This document shows, piece after piece, positions 46,530 to 57,540 of a DNA stretch of 64,000 nucleotides. Origin of the DNA: Kingdonia uniflora (Eukaryota > Streptophyta > Magnoliopsida > Ranunculales > Circaeasteraceae); contig JACGCM010002156.1 of assembly GCA_014058105.1 (NCBI GenBank), positions 248,001-312,000 of the forward strand, written 5' to 3'. How positions within the stretch are numbered: the stretch's first letter is position 1; each line of letters opens with the position of its first letter. The notes under the pieces are model-generated. The model made no database searches and was not told the origin of the DNA. It was given only the letters and a program-made list of their open reading frames with translations. A program made the position numbers and the translations under genes.

Positions 46530-47924
46530 ATGTTAGCTTTTCAAATAGCTCTGAAAGCATTACAGAGCAGCCAACAACCACCAGCCTTGAGAGAATGCGA
46601 GATAGTACCAGCGACCTCGAGGGTTTCCATTCATGAGAGGTTAGGGCCACATGAGATACGCAGTACAGACATTTCCAAGATTCATTATGAGGATACACAA
46701 ACGCCGATAGTCCCAATTCATTTGGGACAGGAGGCGCAGGCAGATATCAACAGAGATCGGAGGCCTTCGAAGCAACCCGAGGAAGTCCTACAACCTCCTT
46801 ACCGAGCTCCGCTTCCTAAACATATGAGCGAGGAAAAAGGTAACCACGTTCCCAGACTCATACGTCAAGCGGTTCCAACAGTTCTGAAAGTTCCAGCAGT
46901 TCCGGTAGTTCCAGCAGCTCCTATCCCTCAACATTATATTTCTCAGGAGCTCATAGACCAGCGTATCAGGGAGATCATCGAAGCAACGACTTTAGACACG
47001 AAGGATAACTCACATAAATTACAAGGTAGTCCAATTGCTAAAGAATTATTTGATATGAATGTCCCAACAGGTTTTCATACACCCAAGATCATCAAATATA
47101 AAGGAACCGATCCTGGCCAGTACGTTCAACAATTCTGCGATTCATTAGGCTTGTATTCTAGTCTGAATCACATCCTTTACCGGCTCTTCGCTACCAGTCT
47201 CCAGGACGAACCTCTCCGTTGGCTCCACTCTTTACCAAAAAGTTTGATTCATACCTTTAAGCAGTTACAGAAAATCTTCATCAAGGCTTATGCCCACAAC
47301 AAAGACAAAGAAGAGAACTTATATTCTCTTATAAGTCTCAAACAAGCACAAGGAGAAAAGCTCGAGGAGTTCTCCAAGAAGTTTCTTGAACCGGCTCGGA
47401 AGGTCGACAATCTCTATCAGAAGGCAGCCGTGTCCGCATTCACAAATGCTCTACAGTTCAATTGTAAAGCAAAGGAGTATCTATTCCTGAAGAAGCCCAA
47501 GACTCTCGATGATATGATCGAGAAAGTCACCAATTACATCGATCTGGAGCGAATGATGCCCAAATGGAATAAACCCGTAAAGGCAGTCCACAACACCGAG
47601 TTTTCTTCTGCAGATTCCAGCAACAACCGCAGCTCAAGCGATCAAGGAGATTCTAAACGAGCAAAGACAGAACCAGGAAGAGACAACAATCAGAGGTCGC
47701 AGAAACCATCCAGAATAGTCATACTAAAGTTAAATGCCAAGCTTTCCGTGATCTATCCTGTTCTCCATAAAGATAAATGTTTTTATCCAGCTCGACCTCT
47801 TGATCCAATAACAGGTCGACCTTATTGCAAATATCACAAGGTTTGGCACCACAGTACCGATAATTGCTATGATTTAAAGAAGCTCCTGGATATTATTTTT
47901 AAGGAAGGGAGAATGCTCGAATAA
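46530..47924 (+). CDS. Gypsy-B gag (Tat lineage)
   Basis: 464 codons in one frame. Gln/Pro/Val-rich N-terminal third, retrotransposon gag domain about residues 170-350 (GFHTPKIIKYKG, ..EPLRWLHSLPK, ..ENLYSLISLKQAQGE), then a Ser/Asn-rich linker and a C-terminal CKYHKVWHHSTDNCYDLKK zinc motif typical of Tat gag. The frame may begin earlier: 46380-46500 reads gag-like helices with a TAA at about 46521. Gag packages the element RNA. Clearly related to gypsy-A gag. Confidence 0.85.
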   Translation: MLAFQIALKALQSSQQPPALRECEIVPATSRVSIHERLGPHEIRSTDISKIHYEDTQTPIVPIHLGQEAQADINRDRRPSKQPEEVLQPPYRAPLPKHMSEEKGNHVPRLIRQAVPTVLKVPAVPVVPAAPIPQHYISQELIDQRIREIIEATTLDTKDNSHKLQGSPIAKELFDMNVPTGFHTPKIIKYKGTDPGQYVQQFCDSLGLYSSLNHILYRLFATSLQDEPLRWLHSLPKSLIHTFKQLQKIFIKAYAHNKDKEENLYSLISLKQAQGEKLEEFSKKFLEPARKVDNLYQKAAVSAFTNALQFNCKAKEYLFLKKPKTLDDMIEKVTNYIDLERMMPKWNKPVKAVHNTEFSSADSSNNRSSSDQGDSKRAKTEPGRDNNQRSQKPSRIVILKLNAKLSVIYPVLHKDKCFYPARPLDPITGRPYCKYHKVWHHSTDNCYDLKKLLDIIFKEGRMLE

Positions 47925-48094
47925 ATCATCGATCTTCCCAACTATAAAGATGGGAGCTATCTGAAATTAGGTGGCGTGACTCAAGCAACAAAACAAGCAG
48001 AGGAGAAGCATCTATATCATCTCTACTAAAGCAATATGATCGAGATCAATCAGGTTTCGAATTCCAATAGAATCAAGCGGAGGAAGTTGGGCAA

Positions 48095-48646
48095 GTGCTT
48101 AACTTTGTCGTCCAGGACAAGGAAGCCAAGCTCCTCCCAGAGTCAAGCAGTCGTCAAAAGGGAATCTCCTTCGAAGACTGCGACACAACACATGTGAAGT
48201 ATCCTCATCTTGACGCACTAGTAATTATGCTCAAAATGTGGAACTTCGTAATGCATACAATGATGGTAGACACAGGAAGTGGGATTGAGATCCTTTTCCA
48301 GAGCACGATTGACCAGATGGGACTCTCAGATCAGGTCGTTCAAAGCGAGACAGATATCAGTGGGTTTAATGGGTCCAAAGAAGTACGAGTTGGGAAGATT
48401 ACTCTCCCGGTCACAGCAGGGCCTACCACTATCAGCGTTATTTTTTACGTCATCAACGTCAAATCAAGGTATTTGGGGATACTAGGACGTTGTTGGCTGC
48501 ACAATATGGTGACCATCCCATCCACGTTCTACCAAGTACTCCGTTTCAAACATAACAACAGTATTTATGAAATCAAAGAAAGTCAGAAACTCCCTCGAGC
48601 TTGCGAGAATACAATCTCGCTAGTTCTTGACCAGATTGCTGCATAG
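48095..48646 (+). pseudogene. Gypsy-B protease region
   Basis: MMVDTGSGIEILF near 48258 holds the Asp-Thr-Gly active site of retropepsins; the tail YLGILGRCWLHNM is the usual gypsy ILGR-W-L motif. Separated from gag by a stop and shift at 47925-48090. Confidence 0.8.
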
Positions 48647-48829
48647 CAATCACAGAAGGCTGACCACCTCGATGATCAGTCTTCTTCAGTCGAGTCTGTG
48701 GAATACGTCTAGATCGATGGATTTAACCGAAGTACTTATATTGGTACGAAATTAATTCAAACAGAGAAAGAAGCTCTTATTTCTTTCCTTCAATCCAGCA
48801 AAAATGTTTTCGCATGGAACTTCCAAGAA

Positions 48830-50400
48830 ATGCCAAGCGTAGACCCCTCAAAGTCTTGCCACATTTTTAATATCCGCGAAGGCGCTACAACAGTTAAGAA
48901 AAAGCAACGCAGGTTATCTCCAAGACTTAGAGACAAGGTTAACAAGGAGATCAACAAACTTATCGAGGTCGGTTTCATTCAAGAAGCTAAGTACTCAGAC
49001 TGGATTTCTAATATCGTTGATGTTCCAAAGAAGAATGGGAAGGTTCGGGTCTGCGTGGATTTTGCAGATCTTAACAAACACACGCCAAAAGATAGTTTCC
49101 CTCTTCCGATCATTCATCAGATCCTCGACTCTACAGCAGGTCATGAACTCTTGTCCATGATGGACGCCGCTTCTGGGTACAATCAAATTCTACTCTTGGA
49201 AGTAGATCAAGAAAAGACTACATTTATTACAGAAAGAGGTCTCTACTGTTACAAGGTCATGCCATTTGGCCTTAAGAACACTGGAGCCACTTACCAAAGG
49301 CTGGCTACAAGTATGTTCAAAGAATACTTGGGAGAAGCAGTCGAAGTCTATATTGATGACATGCTTTGCAAGAGCCTAAAGAAAGAAGATCACATTTCCC
49401 ATCTCTCTACAGTATTCAGTATATTACAATCCTACAGAATGAATCTTAATCTTAAAAATGCCAGTTCGGTGTTCACTCGGGCAAGTTCTTGGGTCATCTT
49501 ATCAGCAAGAAAGGAATAGAAGCAGATCCAGATCAAATTCGAGCTCTTCTGGACATGCCTTCACCATGAACAAAAAAGGATGTACAAAAGCTCGCAGGAA
49601 AGATTGCAGCAATCAACAGATTCGTATCCAAATCCTCGGACCGATGCAGATGGTTATTTATGCTACTCAGAGGTTCCACTCAACGAGGCAAAGGGTCAAA
49701 GAACGAAGATATCAACTGGACACCAGAATGCGAAACACCTTTTCAGGAACTCAAAACTTACCTAGGGAGTGCTCCAATCATGAGCACTCCGATAGGCAAT
49801 GAGGAACTGATTATCTACCTTGCAGTTATAGATGCATCTCTCAACTCGGTTCTCATTCGGCCCGAAGGAAAAATTAAGAAACCGATCTTCTTCATCAGTA
49901 AAATACTTACTTCAGCGGAAATGAGGTACTCTAAAATTGAAAGAATACTTTTAACTCTCGTTTACACCGCACAAAAGCTCAAACACTATTTTCAAACACA
50001 TCCTGCCAAAGTCATGACAAGCTACCCACTTCGGTAAGTATTGTCTAAGAAAGAGAAATCCAGACGGAGCACGAAATCAAATTCGAGCAGTAAATTTTAG
50101 AAAAGGGCCAAACAGTTGCTAATTTCCTAGCAGACTTTCCAGTTTCAGATCCTGACTGGGAAGAACATAATCCAGATTTCGCCGAAGGTGCAGGAGATGA
50201 GTTTCCACCCTCCAAATCTTTTGATGATCGTGCATCATAGATATCTCAAAAAGGGTGGAGGCTCCTCACCGATGGTTCAGCAGGAGGAATTGGGATTGTT
50301 CTCATTACACCTTCCAACGTTAGAATTGAGAAACCCATCCATCTCGACTTCGAAGCCTCAAACAATGTTACAGAGTACGAGCCTCAAACAACGTCAGAAT
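48830..50400 (+). pseudogene. Gypsy-B RT, RNase H and second RNase H, truncated
   Basis: RT at 48900-49500: VPKKNGKVRVCVDFADLNKH, MPFGLKNTGATYQR and YIDDM near 49350, all intact. A frameshift near 49500 leads to RNase H (49780-50037; IDASLNSVLIRPEG, KLKHYFQTH). A second RNase H starts near 50250 (GWRLLTDGS.GG) and stops at about 50400 after ..NNVTEYE. Dual RNase H marks the Tat lineage. Integrase and 3' LTR are missing. Confidence 0.85.
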
Positions 50401-50414
50401 TGATAAAAAGTTCC

Positions 50415-50662
50415 CATAATTGCTCAAAAGTTGTAATGGACCCTTCTGGTAGTGAGTGGAACCATCGCAAAAGCTCGCCTTGTAGGCTGGTAGGTAAGGG
50501 CTAGAATAGAATGCGGTTGGATGTAGAATGTAAGCCTAAAGCGTCTTAGAATTCTTGAACGTGCTCTATTAGATTATTTCCCTTATATTTTTGGATTTTG
50601 GTATTTGGAAACTGGTGGGAACTTTACCATCCAGAAGTTTAGGAGCAATCGGGTTCTTCTAT
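50415..50662 (-). pseudogene. Inverted scrap of gypsy-A-type gag
   Basis: The reverse complement follows gypsy-A 20770-21020 (CTTGAACGTGCTCTATTAGA.. against its partner), without LTRs. It joins gypsy-B RNase H on the left to copia-D integrase on the right, so it marks a rearrangement. Confidence 0.8.
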
Positions 50663-52950
50663 AACCAGTTGTGAATTCCTTTAGTGGTCTGAAATTAAGC
50701 ATCGAACAAGAATTTGAAAAGTATTGTGAAGAACATGGAATTCGCCGCCCTTTAACAGTTCCATATACGCCTCAACAAAATGGCGTATCCAAAAAGAAGA
50801 ATTGGATTATCCTTAATATGGCTCGAAGTATGTTGAAGTCTAAGACAATGCCTAAAGAAATTTGGGCCGAGGTGGTAGCTTATAGTATTTACTTGCAAAA
50901 TCGTTGTCCATTAAGAAGTGTATGGAATATGACACCACAAGAAGCATGGAGTGGAAGAAAACCCAGTGTGGCACACTTACGTGTATTTGGAAGTATTGCT
51001 TATGCATATGTACCCGCCCAAAAGAAATTGAAGCTAGATGATAAAAGTGTAAAGTATGTCTTTGTGGGCTATGATTCTCGTTCAAAAGGCTACAAATTGT
51101 ACAATCCCAATAATGGAAAGACAATTGTGAGTAGAGATGTTGAATTTAACGAAGAAGACACGGGGAATTATAACACCAAAGAAGAAGATTATGAGATTTT
51201 TGCATGGGACTGAGAAGACATTCAAGCACCTCAAGAACTTTCGATGCCGACTACTCCACCTCAATTTCCATTGCCGCAACCTCGTGATGGCTCACCATCT
51301 TCTTGAGAAAGTTTAAATGAGAAGATACTACAATTTAGAAGCCTAACAGAGCTTTATGAAGTAACTCAAGTTATCAATGGAAATGACCAAACACTTTTTG
51401 TTTTCTTGCCAATTGTGAACTACTTGGATTTGATGATGCGGCGCAACATCCAAAGTGGAGATAAGCCATGGATGATGAAATCAAGGCGATTGAGAGAAAT
51501 GATCCATGGGAATTAACTTCCATTCCTAAGGGGAAAAAAGCCATAGGAGTCATGTGGGTGTACAAAGTAAAAAAGCGTGCCAATGGGAAAGTTTAGAGAT
51601 ACAAAGTGTGGTTGGTCGTTAAAGGATACAAGCAATGGTATGAGATTGACTATGATGAGGTATTTGCTCCGGTAGCTCGCTTGGAAACTATAAGATTAAT
51701 AATTTCTTAGCGGCTCAAAATAGTTAGAAAATTTATCAAATGGACATGAAGTCTGCGTTCTTAAATGGCTTTCTTGAGGAAGAGGTTTATGTTGAACAGA
51801 CATTGAGGTATATCAAGAAAGGCCATGAAAAGAATGTTCTAAAGTTGAAAAGGGTGCTTTATTGTTTAAAGAAAGCTCCAAGAACATGGAATTCTAGAAA
51901 ATACTTTCAAGATAACAACTTCATCAAATGCCCATATGAACATGCTCTTTACACAAAGGTGAATGACAACGGAGACATGTTGCTTGTTTGCTTGTACGTG
52001 GACGATCTAATTTTTGCGGGAAATAATTCAAACATGTTCGAGGAGTTCAAGAGATCTATGGTACGAGAATTCGAGATGACCGACATTGGTTTAATGTCAT
52101 TCTTTCTTGGAATTGAAGTGAAGCAAACGGATAAAGGTATTTTTATCTTTTAAAAAGGTTATGCAAAAGAAGTTCTCAAGAAATTCAAGATGGAAAATTG
52201 TCATCCCGTGCAAACACCTGTAGAATGTGGCATTAAGTTATCAAAATATGATAATGGAGAACTTGTTGATCGAGCAATGTTCAAAAGCTTGGCTGGGAGT
52301 CTTTGATATTTGACATGCACAAGGCCGGATATTCTTTATGGTGTTGGACTAATTTGCCGGTACATGGAAAAACCATCATCTGTTCACTTAAAGACAACAA
52401 AGAGGATCCTTCGATACATCAAAGGTACTTGTGATCATGGATTATTTTACTCATCATCTAATGACTCTCAACTTATAGGCTATTCTGATAGTAATTGGGG
52501 AAGAGATATTGATGATAAAAAGAGCACCACCGGATATGTGCTCTTTATGGGAGATATTGCTTTCACATGGTCCTCAAAGAAGCAACTGATCGTGACTCTT
52601 TCATCATGAGAAGCCGAGTATGTTGCCGCATCATCGAGAGTTTATCATACACTTTGCCTACGAAGTATGCTTACTGAACTTCAAATTCGTCAAGATGAAC
52701 CGACAAAGATTTGTGTTAATAATATGTCCGCAATAGCCTTAGTCAAAAATCCCGTTTTTCATGGAATGAGCAAACACATCGACATACGTTACCACTTTAT
52801 TCGGGAGTGTGTGAAAAAGAAAGAGATTGAACTTAACTACGTCCGCACTCATGATCAAATGGCGGATATATTCATAAAGCCTCTCAAAGTTGATGTATTC
52901 ACCAAATTGAAGGAGTGCTTGGAATGGTCAATAGAAAAAAATTATGCTTA
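50663..52950 (+). pseudogene. Copia-D pol, 3' part (IN, RT, RNase H)
   Basis: Integrase C-terminal half from 50671 (YTPQQNGVSKKKN, where the catalytic Glu is replaced by Lys; ..GYDSRSKGYKLYNPNNGKTI). RT: WVYKVKKRANGKV near 51560, MDMKSAFLNGFLEEEVYVEQ near 51740, YVDDLIFAGN near 52000. RNase H: GYSDSNWGRDIDDKKSTTGY near 52480 and KHIDIRYHFIRECV near 52770. Stops break it at about 51211, 51595, 52153, 52305 and 52607. This is another family than copia-C, whose copy lacks RT. Confidence 0.88.
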
Positions 52951-53222
52951 AAGGGGGATGTTAAAATTTAAGCTTAATTGGTACACATTTTTTAAGGCAA
53001 CTTTGGGTACAAATAAAATATGAGAATATTCAAGATGATCGACCTTTCGCATTCTTGTAACCTATTTTTGTTTTTATTTTGTGTGGTTTATTATGGTGAT
53101 GTAAAACCTCTTAGAGCATACACAACATTAGATAGGTGAATTTGGAAATAAATTAGGGTGAATTTAATCTACCCTAATCAACCCCATAATAGTTAATTTG
53201 GAAATCAAGGTGAATATCAATT
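52951..53222 (+). repeat. Copia-D polypurine tract and 3' LTR (end unclear)
   Basis: AAGGGGGA (52951-52958), then TGTTAAAATTTAAGC from 52959. The LTR end is not recognisable; at about 53115 the text changes to PMD-element flank with two near-palindromes (TTAGGGTGAATTTAATCTACCCTAA). Confidence 0.6.
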
Positions 53223-53392
53223 CGCGCAGTTCAGAACTGCACAGAGTCACCAACGTTTACGATCCAGCCACGTGTCCCCATCAGAAATGTTCATCACATA
53301 CGCGCAATTCAGAACTGCGCGTAGTAAGGACTAATAAGGAATTGCCACGTATTTGCTTTTATTTAAATAGCCGCGCAGTTCTGAACCACGCG
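53223..53392. repeat. Three CGCAGTTCAGAACTGCG palindromes upstream of PMD copy 2
   Basis: 53223-53242, 53301-53321 and 53372-53392; starts 78 and 71 bp apart. The middle one (CGCGCAATTCAGAACTGCGCG) is nearly perfect. A TATA-like TATTTAAATAG (about 53360) overlaps the third. Related copies lie at 1641-1660 and 1706-1727. Confidence 0.8.
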
Positions 53393-53544
53393 ACATCCTC
53401 CTACAAGTTTTAGCCATAAACTTCATTCGTTTCACACAAGTGTTATTCCTAGCATACCCAACTTTGGCATTCCCAAGTCTTATTCTTCAAGTTTCTCAAT
53501 CGAACATTTTCTTTTCAATAATTCAATGCGTTAATCTACTAACA

Positions 53545-55518
53545 ATGTCGGGAGAGTCTAGTAAAAGACCGGGCTATGCATACCCTAAAATAAGATGTAA
53601 CCCAAGCTCCAAAGTAAAACAAAGGGGGAAAGAATTAGTAACAAATATGTGGCCTTTACACCTAACGAGCGATAATGATCTCTCCCCAACCCTCGAGGAG
53701 TTGAACCGAGTTGATATCCTCCTGAACGGCTGGGTCCATATTTTTGTTGGATCGGAGGAAATGCCAGTAAGTTTTGTTTGTAAAATTTAAGTGTTATTAA
53801 CGTATATTGCCGATTGTTCGACAAAATTCTTGAATAAAAAATTAATGTGTTAATGTGTACTTTTGGTTAGAACCGAGATGAAATATAATGTAGGGGATCA
53901 TTGGATAAGGTACTGAAATGGGAACAATGGATTGCACGGTATCCGACGTTGAAGTTGGTCGACGATATGGGTTTTGAAGAATTTTTGTCGATTAAGGCGG
54001 GAAACTCGAATAACTGCTTGATTCATGATCTCGTAGAACGGTGGTGGCCTTCCACCCATACATTTTACTTCCCATGCGGGGAACTTGGTTTTACGCCGTT
54101 AGACTTCATTATGATAACAGGCATATCTTTTGGGAGGGGTCGCGAACTCCCGTATGACGAGAAGTACTCAAAGTTGGAAGAAGCAAAAAAAAATATTCTC
54201 GGGAATCACAAGCACTAACATCAGGTACGGCAACATCATTCTTGCCTATTTAAAGACGTGAAAGGAGGCTATAAATTCATAGCTCAACAATTACAGCCAA
54301 GAGTTGGATATAGTATATGCGAGGGTATTTATTGCCTATATGCTGGGTAATATCTTCTTCTCGAATGCGTAAACATCTCTTCCAGCAGGTTATCTTGCAT
54401 CTTTAATAGACTACGATATCATAGATGTATCGGTATTTAACTGGAGTATGCCGATTATGGCACATTTGTATCGGGGACTAGATGAAGTCTCAGTACTGAA
54501 GAATGGGAAGGTGAAGAAATTGATCACAGGATTCTGTGCTATGTTGGAGTTCTAGTTCTTTGACTACTGTCGGGTTGGAATGTATCTGGTGAAGGTTTCA
54601 AACTTTAACCATATTTATCCCCGTATGGGTGTGTAGAGAGATGAAAGGGCTAATTCGGGGTCTAAAATCCATCATTCCTTTGTTGTGATCAGAGAAATAA
54701 TAGAATGGAAGGACAGAACTAACATAGATTGGCAACCATGGCACAAGTCTAGACAATTAATTCATCCAGAGGTAAGAGCTACCAATTTGTTAAGTACAAA
54801 AAGGGTTCCCTTGGTTTCAGTCCCATACAGGAACGATATGCTTTGGTATTTAGGAGACCGGTATATGTGTCAGTTGACCGGGGAAGATAGTGTGCCATAT
54901 GACCCCCCCCCCCAAGAGATTATGGAGTTCTCGCGATACGATCAAGAATTATATCAAGGTCTGAGAGATGTAGACTTCTACGATGGTCACAATTATCTTG
55001 TTTCAGATGTAGATTACATGAGATATTGACGTGCCATTCATCCAAATCCCAAGATCGGTTGAAATTTAGTCAAGATGGCCATAATTATTTGGATGGTCGA
55101 GTGTGATCTAGTGAGGCCCGATGTACACTTGCCACCTACGTCAAGTTTAGCTACGACTTTACAGGTGCAAGACTATGGTGTTCAGGCGACCGACGATCAA
55201 CATGATATGGGATGGTTCATAGATATGGCAGGAACGAGCGATGAACGTAGACGGATACCGATCTCGGTAATACAAGTACCATACCCATGTCCACCTACGT
55301 ATAGTGCAGATTAGTTATGGCATCAATTCCAAGGAATACGGTATGTGGCATATGAAGAATTGAGGCAGTACGTTAACTGCAAGGCCGAGTTAGAGGTGGA
55401 GCTGAGGCGGGCATAAGAGATTATCAAAGAAATAGAGCCGGTTGTGCAATGTACCTATGACGAGAGTCTCGTACGTAGCAGACATGCCTACCAAACAAAG
55501 AGAGGTCGTCCCAGTTAG
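53545..55518 (+). pseudogene. PMD element copy 2
   Basis: Exon 1: ATG 53545 to 53766 (MSGESSKRPGYAYPK.., donor CCA|GTAAGT). Exon 2 begins near 53894 (acceptor TGTAG) with KVLKWEQWIARYPTLKLVDD, VERWWPSTHTFYFPCGELGF and PLDFIMITGISFGRGRELPY, a well-kept PMD core; the exon phases differ by one base. After 54218 stops and shifts appear; further open pieces at 54685-55029 and 55075-55314 end at TAG 55516-55518. The closing part (PYDPPPQEIMEFSRYDQELY) resembles the C-terminal part of copy 1. Different PMD lineage from the MULE-1 gene: no coiled-coil exons. Confidence 0.8.
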
Positions 55519-55666
55519 GCTATATTTATTTAAAACTTTGATTTATATTTTGTTTAAACTACGTTGAGTATGCTTTGTTTTGTTTAAAACTTTTATTTGC
55601 TATGTTAAAACTACGTTGAGTATGCTATGTTTTGTTTAGAACTTTGATATGCTATGTTAAACCTTA
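55519..55666. other. 3' flank of PMD copy 2
   Basis: A/T-rich; ACTACGTTGAGTATGCT.TGTTTTGTTTA occurs twice; shared with 1399-1500. Confidence 0.45.
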
Positions 55667-55915
55667 GGGCCCGTTTGGTTACTTTGAATATCTAGGATAT
55701 CTTAGATATTCCTTCCAAAATAGGTGTTTGGATAAGGATAATAATTGAGATGATATCCTAGACTAAGTCAGTAACTGTCAATTTAAATATCTAAAGACCC
55801 CCCTTAATTTTTGAGATATCCAAAAACAAATATCTTAACAAAAAAATAACTTAAACCATCGTCTCTCATCACTTTTTCTCAAGTCACTCTCTTCACAATT
55901 ATAAAAAGCCATCGC
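55667..55915. mobile_element. MITE-like end (GGGCCCGTTTGG type)
   Basis: GGGCCCGTTTGGTTAC followed by a GATATCCTAGA-type inverted region matches the look of Tourist/hAT-like MITE ends. No matching other end is visible beyond gypsy-C, so it is partial. Confidence 0.4.
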
Positions 55916-56333
55916 TGTGACGCCCAGGCTTTGTATATAGTATCCTTAGGTTGTAAAAGAGCATTGTACAAATTTTCATTTATTTTGTAAAGGTTAGCTT
56001 AGAAAAATGGGGGAGTACGCTTCGTCTCCACTTTTGATGTTTCCTTTTAGAACTTAGTTGTTTTCCTATTTCCTATATATGTAGAGGACTAGTATCCGAT
56101 ACACCCAAGAAAGAATTTAAGCTTGTAATAGTGCTTTGTAATAGTTGTTGATATTTGAATGAAATGATGCCTTCAAAGACTCTTTGTTCAGTGTTTGTGA
56201 TGCGTTGAGATTATGTGATGCTTTGCGATGTTGTGTTGCTAAATAATTGATAGAGAAGAGTAATTAGGCTTACTTGGGACAGGTGTCTCGAGTGCCGCAC
56301 GTGCCAAACTTGATTTTAAGTTGGTCCGTGTCA
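55916..56333 (+). repeat. Gypsy-C 5' LTR
   Basis: 418 bp, matches the 3' LTR with few differences. TATATATG near 56081 may be TATA-like. Confidence 0.95.
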
Positions 56334-56334
56334 G

Positions 56335-56346
56335 TTGGTATCATAG
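56335..56346 (+). other. Gypsy-C primer-binding site
   Basis: TTGGTATCATAG, close to TGGTATCAGAGC, the initiator-Met tRNA site. Confidence 0.6.
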
Positions 56347-56374
56347 CGATCTAGTTGAAAGCGATCTAGTTGCG

Positions 56375-57540
56375 ATGGCGGAGAGTCCGAATGCTACTGA
56401 CCCCGCCCAGGTCCTTGCCTCGCAAGTGGGAGGACCATCCGTTAATCCCCGGCCCTTGAATACCCGAACGCGGTTGGACCAGTTAAAGGATAAGATTCAA
56501 GCTTTAAGTGGGATTATAGATCAAGTTACGACTCTGGAGGAACGATTGGACGGTTTCTCAGACGATCAGGTCGATGTGGGCGAACGTCTCGTTACGTTAG
56601 AGGGAGTGGTTAAAGGGAATATGGCTACTCTTCTGGATCAGGTGGCTGAACTTTCCTCGAAGGTAAATCTCCTAGTGAAGGTTGTTAGAAATGGAGAACC
56701 AGCACCTTTGGGCGGCGGTATAGACCGACCCAGGATCAAGGTCCCCGAGCCCAAGGCGTACGAGGGAGCGAGGGACGCCAAGGAGGTAGAGAACTTCCTT
56801 TTTGATAAGGAGACGTATTTCAATGTGGTTAGGCCTGATAGCGAAGGTACAAAGGTATCGATGGCAACCATGTACCTCGCCGGTGATGCTAAACTATGGT
56901 GGCGCACCAAATATGTTGAGATCCAGAGCGGCCACTGTACTATTGGAACGTGGGATAACTTGAAGAAAGAGCTGAAGAATCAGTTCTTACCCGAGAATGT
57001 TGAGTTCATTGGTCGGAGAAGTTTGAGGCAACTGAAGCAGACAGGCAACATCCGGGAGTATGTGAAGCGGTTCTCAGCCTTGATGTTAGATATCCGTGAC
57101 ATGTCTGAAAAGGATAAGTTGTTTTGTTTCTTGGAAGGTCTAAAACCATAGATCCAAAATGAATTACAAAGGCAACGGGTTCAAGATTTGGCTTCCACAA
57201 TGGCCTCCGCTGAGCGTATCAATGACTACACCCCTGTGTTGGGTGAGCGTCGACCGGCTCCGTCTTAGTCAAGTTCCCAATCGCAACAAAGAGCGGGATC
57301 CTCCAATAATTACAACAAGGGAAAGAATGGAGGGTACCAAGCTAGAAGTGGGGGAGACCAAGGTCATGGCCAGAACATGAGTGGGGGAGCAAGTGTAGGT
57401 GGTGCCTAGAGTTCCAATTCTGGGAGGGAGTACCACAGGCCGTGTAACAATGGCGACGCTTCCTCTTCGTCCATGTTTTAAGGACGTCCTGGGAACTTGA
57501 AGTGTTTTCTTTATGGAGGGAATCACAAAGCCTATCAGTG
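56375..57540 (+). pseudogene. Gypsy-C gag
   Basis: ATG 56375 (MAESPNATDPAQVLASQ). Coiled-coil-like segment at about residues 30-100, then gag domain (AKLWWRTKYVEIQSG, NLKKELKNQFLPENV, RSLRQLKQTGNIREYVKRF). TAG stops at 57149, 57267 and 57407, then a knuckle CFLYGGNHKAYQC near 57503 that keeps a variant C..G..H....C pattern. Confidence 0.88.

Noticed and set aside
45632..50400. Endogenous pararetrovirus instead of gypsy
   Set aside because: LTR with inverted ends, gag of Tat type and dual RNase H are present; no movement or coat protein region is seen.
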